A stretch of 35,534 nucleotides of DNA. Source: Moraxellaceae bacterium. Its GTDB lineage: Bacteria > Pseudomonadota > Gammaproteobacteria > Pseudomonadales > Moraxellaceae. Of the stretch, positions 28,904 through 35,534 are shown piece by piece. The stretch spans positions 1 through 35,534 of the forward strand of contig JACMMY010000222.1 in assembly GCA_014378805.1 (NCBI GenBank), given 5' to 3'. The stretch's first letter is position 1. The number at the start of each line of letters is the position of its first letter. The notes under the pieces were generated by a model, which had not been told where the DNA came from, did not search any database, and saw only the letters and a program-made list of their open reading frames with translations. The translations under genes were made by a program, and so were the position numbers.

Positions 28904-30223
28904 GTGAGCTTGCTCAATAACTTTGTAGTGCTTGGTATTTTAATCGCATGTAGCGCGTTTCTATCGATGTCAGAAATCTCGATTGCTGCTGCAAGAAAAA
29001 TTAAACTTCAACTTCTTCTGGCCGAAGGTAAATTAGGCGCGCAGAAAGTGCTTACTGTCCAAGATCAAGCAGGGAACTTTTTTGCGGCGACGCAAATTGG
29101 CTTAAATGCAGTCGCGATTTTAGGGGGTATTTTAGGTCAAGCCGCATTCACGCCCTACATCCAATACTTTATCAGTCAATTTTATAATGGTGACATGCTG
29201 GGCACGATTAGCTTTGTGCTGTCCTTTATTTTTGTGACATCGTTATTCATACTCTTTGCAGATCTCATGCCGAAACGTATTGCCATGACTGCGCCTGAGC
29301 AAGTCTCTATTCGACTGGTTAGCCCATTATTATTTTTTATTAAAATCTGTACACCGCTGATTTTATTGATTAATGGTGCAGCAAATGCACTCTTTAAACT
29401 TTTTAAAATTTCAACCGTTCGTAATGACGCGATCACTTACGACGATATTTACGCCATGGTCGATGCAGGCGCACAAACGGGTGCTATTCATAAACAAGAA
29501 TTTCATCTGATTGAAAATGTGTTTGAACTTGAGTCACGCACTGTACCCTCATCGATGACCTCACGCGAAAGTATTATTTATTTTACCTTACAAGAAAGTA
29601 ACGACAGCCTAAAACAGAAAATTGCCGCACATCCGCATTCAAAATTTTTAATCTGTGACCAAACGATTGATACCGTAATTGGCTATGTCGACACCAAAGA
29701 TATTTTACTTCGCATGATCAACAATCAACCACTCGCACAAATTTACGAATCCAATATTCGCGCGGTATTAATGATTCCAGACTCACTGACGCTGTCGGAG
29801 CTATTAGCGCGATTTAAAGCCACACGTGAAGATTTTGCAGCCGTGATCAATGAATACGCATTAGTCGTCGGTGTCATTACGCTGAATGACATCATGAGCA
29901 CCGTAATGGGCAACTTGGTCAGTCAAAGCCAAGAAGAACAAGTGATGCAGCGCGATGAAAATTCATGGCTCGTCGATGGAGCAACGCCGATTGGTGATGT
30001 GAAAAATGCTCTTGGACTCGAGTTTTTGCCTGATGACGACAACTATGAAACGATCGCAGGTTTTATCATGTACATGCTACGTAAAATTCCGAAACTTACA
30101 GATTTTGTTGAGTTTGCGGGATTTAAATTCGAAGTCGTCGATATTGATCACTATAAAATTGACCAACTTCTTGTTACACGTATAATTATACCCTCACAAG
30201 TCTCTGAAGAAACTCATCATTAA
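28904..30223 (+). CDS. CNNM/CBS-domain transporter family (HlyC/CorC-like)
   Basis: GTG start; CSAFLSMSEISIAAARKIKLQLLLAEGKLGAQKVLTVQDQ...LIENVFELESRTVPSSMTSRESI...GYVDTKDIL...VINEYALVVGVITLNDIMSTVMG. Confidence 0.92.
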   Translation: MSLLNNFVVLGILIACSAFLSMSEISIAAARKIKLQLLLAEGKLGAQKVLTVQDQAGNFFAATQIGLNAVAILGGILGQAAFTPYIQYFISQFYNGDMLGTISFVLSFIFVTSLFILFADLMPKRIAMTAPEQVSIRLVSPLLFFIKICTPLILLINGAANALFKLFKISTVRNDAITYDDIYAMVDAGAQTGAIHKQEFHLIENVFELESRTVPSSMTSRESIIYFTLQESNDSLKQKIAAHPHSKFLICDQTIDTVIGYVDTKDILLRMINNQPLAQIYESNIRAVLMIPDSLTLSELLARFKATREDFAAVINEYALVVGVITLNDIMSTVMGNLVSQSQEEQVMQRDENSWLVDGATPIGDVKNALGLEFLPDDDNYETIAGFIMYMLRKIPKLTDFVEFAGFKFEVVDIDHYKIDQLLVTRIIIPSQVSEETHH

Positions 30224-30250
30224 AACTCATCATTAAAACTCATCATTAAA
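30212..30250. repeat. Three perfect tandem 13-bp units ACTCATCATTAAA plus a partial fourth
   Basis: 30212-30224, 30225-30237, 30238-30250, then ATTCATCAAGG; spans the stop codon of the preceding CDS. Confidence 0.95.
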
Positions 30251-30271
30251 ATTCATCAAGGAAATTCTGCA

Positions 30272-31033
30272 ATGAAATGCGTATTTATCACAGGTGCTGG
30301 CGCTGGCATTGGTCAAGAAACAGCTCGACTTTTTGCAAAAAAAGGCTGGTTTGTTGGTTTGTATGATCGTGATGAAGGAGCTGTAAAAAAACTTGCAGAT
30401 GAAATTGGCAGCAAACAAGCCATTTTCGGCAAGCTCGATGTTACAGATGTTGATGGATGGAAAAAATCGCTGGCTGATTTTTTTGATCAAACATCACAAC
30501 TTGATTTGCTGATAAACAATGCAGGCGTTTTGTATTCAGGTGCGTTTGAAAACATCACGATTCAACAGCATAAACAAATTATTGATATCAATGTGCAAGG
30601 GGTCATTAACGGCTGTCATAGCGCATTTCCTTATTTACAAACGACACCACATTCACGTGTGATCAATATCTCTTCTGCCTCCGCAATTTATGGTCAACCT
30701 GATATTGCAACCTACTCAGCCAGTAAGTTTGCAATTCGCGGTCTCACAGAAGCACTTGATAATGAATGGAAAGTTCAGGGTATTCGCGTCGTAGACATCA
30801 TGCCATTGTTTGTAAAAACAGCCATGGTCACCGATATGAAAGCTGCAAGTTTCCGCAAAATGGGTGCGAAACTCACGCCAAATGATGTTGCGTTGGCAAT
30901 CTATCGCGTCACAAAAGAAAAAACACCCGCAACCCACACCCCTGTGGGACTTTCAACTCGCCTACTCTACACCGTCTCTGGTTTTGCACCGGATCGATTG
31001 AATCATTGGCTGAACGGTTTACTCAGCAAGTAA
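30272..31033 (+). CDS. SDR family oxidoreductase
   Basis: FITGAGAGIGQETARLFAKKGW, LINNAGVLYSG, YSASKFAIRGLTEALDNEW. Confidence 0.93.
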   Translation: MKCVFITGAGAGIGQETARLFAKKGWFVGLYDRDEGAVKKLADEIGSKQAIFGKLDVTDVDGWKKSLADFFDQTSQLDLLINNAGVLYSGAFENITIQQHKQIIDINVQGVINGCHSAFPYLQTTPHSRVINISSASAIYGQPDIATYSASKFAIRGLTEALDNEWKVQGIRVVDIMPLFVKTAMVTDMKAASFRKMGAKLTPNDVALAIYRVTKEKTPATHTPVGLSTRLLYTVSGFAPDRLNHWLNGLLSK

Positions 31034-31047
31034 TCCTTGCAGTAAAT

Positions 31048-31112
31048 AAAACCCTTAGTATGAAAAGTGCGACTTCAATGCATGAAGTGTATTTTTCATA
31101 GTAAGGGTTTTT
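31048..31112. terminator. Large bidirectional terminator-like hairpin
   Basis: AAAACCCTTAGTATGAAAA ... TTTTTCATAGTAAGGGTTTTT with an inner ACTTCA-ATGCA-TGAAGT palindrome. Confidence 0.75.
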
Positions 31113-31162
31113 CTTTATGGCGTTTGACCAAAGCCCTTATTTTCCTACTGATATCGCATATC

Positions 31163-31197
31163 TCGACAGGCACCTAGTTAAAAGTTCAGCCTGTCGA
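31163..31197. repeat. REP-like inverted repeat
   Basis: TCGACAGGC ... GCCTGTCGA (9-bp arms); TTCAGCCTGTCGAAGC-type sequence. Confidence 0.5.
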
Positions 31198-31250
31198 AGC
31201 GTGTCCCAAGGATACGATTGAAAAACACTTTGATGAAACCTGAATTGACC

Positions 31251-31970
31251 TTACTGATCAATCACATCCACACCTTTCGGTGGCACAAACTGAAACTGAC
31301 TATTAGCAATAACAGGATTGAGTTTTGTCTCCGTAAAATTCACAGTTGTTTGTTGGCCGAGTGAATCTGACAACACCATTTGCGATGGCATATTATTTTC
31401 AAAACGTATTGCCAAACTCTCAAACACGCCATCTTTCGCACGTGGATACAATACAAAATAAGGCACTGCGTTATTAGGTTGCGTCACCTTATACGACTTC
31501 ATCATCTGCGCAGCATTGCCAGACAGCAACAATGCGGGCGTGTTACTCATTTGCTCATCTAACGTTTGACGCGTCGCCTGCTGTAAATCAGGATCGTAAA
31601 TCCACACGGTTTTGCCACTGGTCACAATCAATTGCTTCATCGGACTCGTGGTTTCCCAACGGAACAAACCTTGACGTTTGACCTGCATCACACCGCTAAA
31701 AGTTTGACCCAAATGTGTTGATTTCAGACCCATTTGCTTTTGTGCTGGCAACGGTTTAGTCGGCGTAGTCGCTTTCGTGGTTTGATTAAAATTGGCTTGT
31801 AGGCTATTCATTTTACGGAGTAGACCATTTAAATTTGTGGTTGCTTGCGCTGGTGTTGCGGCAACTTGTGTGGTCATTTGTCCTGCAGATGCAACGGATG
31901 TGACCATCGGTAACGTGAAAGCAATTGAAATAGCCAAAACACTGAATGAACGACTCATAATTTTTCCCAA
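31251..31970 (-). CDS. lolA: Outer-membrane lipoprotein carrier protein LolA
   Basis: Signal peptide; MNSLQANFNQTT...FSGVMQVKRQGLFRWETTSPMKQLIVTSGKTVWIYDPDLQQATRQTL; C-terminal VNFTETKLNPVIANSQFQFVPPKGVDVI. Confidence 0.93.
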   Translation of the reverse strand: MGKIMSRSFSVLAISIAFTLPMVTSVASAGQMTTQVAATPAQATTNLNGLLRKMNSLQANFNQTTKATTPTKPLPAQKQMGLKSTHLGQTFSGVMQVKRQGLFRWETTSPMKQLIVTSGKTVWIYDPDLQQATRQTLDEQMSNTPALLLSGNAAQMMKSYKVTQPNNAVPYFVLYPRAKDGVFESLAIRFENNMPSQMVLSDSLGQQTTVNFTETKLNPVIANSQFQFVPPKGVDVIDQ

Positions 31971-32274
31971 TTTAAACCTGTGAATTCAATCATCTTTAAT
32001 CATGGTGCTATTTTGCCTTCAGATGCCCCAGCAATCCACAGCGGTTTTGTGTGTATTAGAAAGCATTCGATGACGTTCAGTAAAAATTATGATGAATTAT
32101 GGAGATAAAAAAAGCACCTTCGATGACAAAGATGCTTTGTTGATATCATAATTTTAAATCAATATTGAAAAGCTGATTGCGCTTTTATTTCTATGCAATT
32201 GAAAATATCAATATACGCGATATTTGCTGAACGCCTCACTACAAAATGCTCCGTGAGCTTTAAAAGTGAGTGAG

Positions 32275-33144
32275 TTATTTCTTTGCTTTCATATCAATAA
32301 TTTTACACACTAATTTAAGCTTTAGCTGTAACCGTTTATTCACTTTGACTGCAACAAAGTAATCTGCACAATTAAAATCTTGATCAAAATACGCCTCTTT
32401 CGAAAACACTGCACCAACGCTGCGATACTTCTTAATTAATGAAGGGACGTCTTTGTTGCGGTATTTGAGCGAAACTTCGTTGTCTTTACGCTCAAAAAAA
32501 TTGGCTTCATCATTTTCAGCCAACAAATACTCTTTTAGATTAAAGGCTTTCAAACTGACAATTTTTTTGCTTTTCGCTTTGTCATGAATATAACCTTCTG
32601 TCGCAATGATTTTTTGGCTTTTCACACCCAGATTAACACTGACTGTGCCAATCAGATACTTGGCATCCAACTCTTTCACAATTAAAGGGACCATGCCCAT
32701 CCACAGCACTGACAATGCTTTACCGCCTCGGTAAGTTTCGTCGACGCAAGTACGTCCAATTTCATATACTTGATCTTTACCGCTGAGATATTCATCCAGA
32801 TTAAACTCTAATTCCGAGTAATATCTGCCGAGTTTTTCTTTTGCTTTCGGAGTGACAACGCGGGTACATGCTGCAATTTGGTTGGTTTTTGTGTCACGCA
32901 CCACGACATGAATACTGAACTCATCGAAGCGATCAATATCAGTACCTTGATCAAAAAAAATCCCATATGCCGCACCAAAAACACGAGCACGAAAACGTTG
33001 AACTTCTACAATCGTTTGAGCATCAGTGACTACTTCACATTTAAGCGCAGGGACTTTTTTAGGGGGTTTTTGCTTAAAGCTTTTTAATGCGCTTTTCGGC
33101 ATGAAGCGAAGAATTGGACCAGAGCGAAGCATAGTGGCTTGCAT
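32275..33144 (-). CDS. GNAT-fold N-acyltransferase, OlsB-like (L-ornithine N-alpha-acyltransferase)
   Basis: VEVQRFRARVFGAAYGIFF...DIDRFDEFSIHVVVRD...ACTRVVTP...GRYYSELEFNL...YEIGRTCVDETYRGGKALSVLWMG. Confidence 0.75.
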   Translation of the reverse strand: MQATMLRSGPILRFMPKSALKSFKQKPPKKVPALKCEVVTDAQTIVEVQRFRARVFGAAYGIFFDQGTDIDRFDEFSIHVVVRDTKTNQIAACTRVVTPKAKEKLGRYYSELEFNLDEYLSGKDQVYEIGRTCVDETYRGGKALSVLWMGMVPLIVKELDAKYLIGTVSVNLGVKSQKIIATEGYIHDKAKSKKIVSLKAFNLKEYLLAENDEANFFERKDNEVSLKYRNKDVPSLIKKYRSVGAVFSKEAYFDQDFNCADYFVAVKVNKRLQLKLKLVCKIIDMKAKK

Positions 33145-33320
33145 AAGACTTTCCGATGATGATCTGTTATTTGTAGTTCATCCTAGCCTTAGAATATGAC
33201 AGTTTTACGACACTTGCTTTCTGGTCGCCAGTAGCCGTCTGTTATTCAATTAGATTTTATGAATATAAATATTAAATCCATTCGACAAGCCCATGCCAAA
33301 AATTCCTGAATGCGCAATCA

Positions 33321-33350
33321 AAAAAAATCCGCCAAAAGACGGATTTTTTT
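33321..33350. terminator. Rho-independent terminator (bidirectional)
   Basis: AAAAAAATCCG CCAAAAGA CGGATTTTTTT. Confidence 0.88.
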
Positions 33351-33392
33351 CAATATCACAGTGCATTAAGCGCCAAATACATCAGATACCGA

Positions 33393-34874
33393 TTAACGTT
33401 TTGCTGTTTGTTTAGACTCTTTATTATCGAATCTTAAAAAACCATCTTCAAACGAACTTTTACGCAAATGGACACGATCAGCCAAATAATTATTCAGTAC
33501 GCGCCACGGTGCTTTTGAACCTTGACGAGGTAATGTTTTCGCTGCACGTGCAATGTAACCCGCATGAATGCTACCCATGACTGTATCGGCTGTTTTGCAG
33601 CCTTCATGATCTTGCGGCAAAACAGTTTGGTAACCTTTTTTGTCCATAAAGTTTATTAAACGACAGATATATTCAGCTGCAATATCAACTTTCAATGTCC
33701 ATGAGGCATTGGTGTAACCAACAATCAACGCTGCGTTCGGTACATTTTCAACCAATACACTCTGATACATCAAATTTTCATTTGGATTGAATGTCTTGCC
33801 GTCAACCTCAACTTCAGTCCCGCCTAACATTTGCACATTTAAGCCTGTTGCAGAAACAATAATGTCTGTATTCAATGTTTTACCCGATTTAAGCATAATG
33901 CCGTCTTCAGTGAAACATTCAATATGATCAGTTTCAATACTTGCCTTACCTTGTTTCAGCGCTTTAAATAAATCGCCATCAGGCACAACACACAAGCGCT
34001 CATCCCAAGGATTGTAGCTCGGTGTAAAGTGGCGCATATCAATGTTTTTACCGACTTGATGCTTAACGCCCGCTAAAAGTAATTTACGCATGACCTTAGG
34101 TTGTGCCAGTGAGAGCTCATAAATCGCTTTTTGAAGCCCAATATTGCGACCACGGGTAATTTTATAAGCCAGCGCACCCGGCAAGACTTTCTTAAGTTTA
34201 TCGTAGACAATATCAACAGACGGCACAGAGGCAATATAGGTCGGTGAGCGTTGCAGCATCGTGACATGCCCCGCTTTATCCGCCATCGATGGAACAAGCG
34301 TAATGGCTGTCGCACCACTTCCAATAATCACCACACGTTTACCGCTGTAATCCAAATTTTCTGGCCAATGTTGCGGGTGAATAATCTGACCTTTGAATCG
34401 ATTTTGTTCTGGAAACTCAGGACTATAGCCTTTATCGTAGTTATAATAACCCGTACAACCTAGCAAGAAGTTCGCTGTCCACTCTTCCGCCATTTTGGTA
34501 GCGCCGTTATATATCGTCAATGTCCATAACTTCTGTTTTGACGACCATGATGCTTTTTTAACGTGACGCTGATAATGGATATGTTTTGGAATATCATTTT
34601 CTTTTGCGGTATCATTCAAATAACCGCGAATTGATGCGCCATCTGCCAGCACTTTTGACTCTGTCCACGGTCTAAATTGATAGCCAAATGTCGACATATC
34701 AGAATCGGAGCGAATGCCCGGATAACGAAACAGATCCCATGTACCGCCCATGGCTTCACGGCGTTCAAGAATTGCAAAAGTCTTTTTTGGGCAATCGCGT
34801 TTCAAATGGCATGCCATGCCAATACCAGAGATACCCGCACCAACAATTAACACATCAAAATGCTTCTGGTTCAT
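33393..34874 (-). CDS. Flavin-containing monooxygenase, AlmA-like
   Basis: DVLIVGAGISGIGMACHLKRDCPKKTFAILERREAMGGTWDLFRYPGIRSDSDMSTFGYQFRPW...VVIIGSGATAITLVPSMA; close in feel to the Acinetobacter AlmA long-chain alkane monooxygenase N-terminus. Confidence 0.85.
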   Translation of the reverse strand: MNQKHFDVLIVGAGISGIGMACHLKRDCPKKTFAILERREAMGGTWDLFRYPGIRSDSDMSTFGYQFRPWTESKVLADGASIRGYLNDTAKENDIPKHIHYQRHVKKASWSSKQKLWTLTIYNGATKMAEEWTANFLLGCTGYYNYDKGYSPEFPEQNRFKGQIIHPQHWPENLDYSGKRVVIIGSGATAITLVPSMADKAGHVTMLQRSPTYIASVPSVDIVYDKLKKVLPGALAYKITRGRNIGLQKAIYELSLAQPKVMRKLLLAGVKHQVGKNIDMRHFTPSYNPWDERLCVVPDGDLFKALKQGKASIETDHIECFTEDGIMLKSGKTLNTDIIVSATGLNVQMLGGTEVEVDGKTFNPNENLMYQSVLVENVPNAALIVGYTNASWTLKVDIAAEYICRLINFMDKKGYQTVLPQDHEGCKTADTVMGSIHAGYIARAAKTLPRQGSKAPWRVLNNYLADRVHLRKSSFEDGFLRFDNKESKQTAKR

Positions 34875-34919
34875 ATGCTACTCTTATCAATCAGGATGGA
34901 CTGGTGTTAACATAGCACA

Positions 34920-34963
34920 AAGTTGACAATAGTCAATGTCAACTTGCGACAATTTAGTGTCGC
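34920..34963. promoter_or_regulatory. Two abutting palindromes upstream of the AlmA-like gene (candidate operators)
   Basis: AAGTTGACA ATAGTCAA TGTCAACTT (34920-34945, includes TTGACAATAGTCAA) followed directly by GCGACA ATTTAG TGTCGC (34946-34963). Confidence 0.5.
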
Positions 34964-35174
34964 CAAATGACTGTTTCTAAATATCCATTTATAAACAAAA
35001 TCTTAATAAATGTAATGAGCTAAATTTTTATAGAGGATAAATTAGAGAACTATCATATTGATAAAATCATCGAAGTCATTTTATCAGAGTACTCCTTTAT
35101 TTTATGCGTATCCCCATTTCCGCTAAACGGTACAACTCAAGACAAACACCAAGATCAACAAGAACGTTCTCCCA

Positions 35175-35205
35175 TAAAAAAATCCGCCAAGCGGCGGATT
35201 TTTTA
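35175..35205. terminator. Rho-independent terminator downstream of rpmA
   Basis: TAAAAAAATCCGCC AAGC GGCGGATTTTTT. Confidence 0.9.
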
Positions 35206-35226
35206 CATCTTAGGCGAACCCTAAAA

Positions 35227-35496
35227 TTATGCAGCAGCGACTACTGGATCAACGATCACGTAGCGACGACCGAATGCACCTTTAACCGCAAAGCGCAGGA
35301 TGCCATCAGCAGTTGCGAACAAAGTATGGTCACGACCCATACCAACGTTTGCACCAGCATGGAATTCAGTACCGCGTTGACGCACGATGATGTTACCAGC
35401 GATGATTTTTTGACCGCCGTACATTTTTACACCGAGCATCTTAGGATTGGAATCGCGACCGTTACGGGTTGATCCACCAGCTTTTTTATGTGCCAT
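35227..35496 (-). CDS. rpmA: 50S ribosomal protein L27
   Basis: [69 protein letters not shown]. Confidence 0.98.
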   Translation of the reverse strand: MAHKKAGGSTRNGRDSNPKMLGVKMYGGQKIIAGNIIVRQRGTEFHAGANVGMGRDHTLFATADGILRFAVKGAFGRRYVIVDPVVAAA

Positions 35497-35534
35497 GAGT
35501 TTTAACTCCTCAAGCGTAAAATAAGTTTGTAAAC

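Noticed and set aside
32275-33144. LuxI-type acyl-homoserine lactone synthase
   Set aside because: The GNAT-like fold is shared, but the motif order (RFRARVFG, EIGRTCVD, LWMG) fits OlsB-like N-acyltransferases better, and no LuxR neighbour is present.

Overview
The window is a chromosomal segment of a gammaproteobacterium. Gene content and protein motifs (AlmA-like monooxygenase, OlsB-like acyltransferase, rsmA-apaH neighbourhood) look Moraxellaceae/Acinetobacter-like. Most of it is housekeeping: comM 3' end, hflX, lrgA/lrgB-like pair, DUF2147 protein, GGDEF cyclase, apaH, rsmA(ksgA), pdxA, rplM-rpsI, petABC, sspA-sspB, cysG, serS, an RhlE-type helicase, a CNNM/CBS transporter, an SDR, lolA, an OlsB-like acyltransferase, an AlmA-like monooxygenase and rpmA. 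The accessory part is the ~5.6 kb between rsmA and pdxA (about 9.45-15.09 kb). It contains (i) an acyl-CoA dehydrogenase/TetR divergent pair flanked by rsmA 5' end and a diverged second copy of the rsmA 5' end, (ii) a TPR protein next to a possible structured RNA, (iii) a toxin-antitoxin module with a frameshifted PIN toxin, preceded by eight perfect copies of a 9-bp repeat and a palindrome, and (iv) a higher-GC haloalkane-dehalogenase-like gene that looks like a single integron gene cassette, with its 3' junction exactly at the pdxA stop codon. Four genes appear broken: three by single in-frame stops (DUF1223, PlsC-like, tautomerase-like) and one by a frameshift (PIN toxin). No rRNA, tRNA or CRISPR array was recognised.
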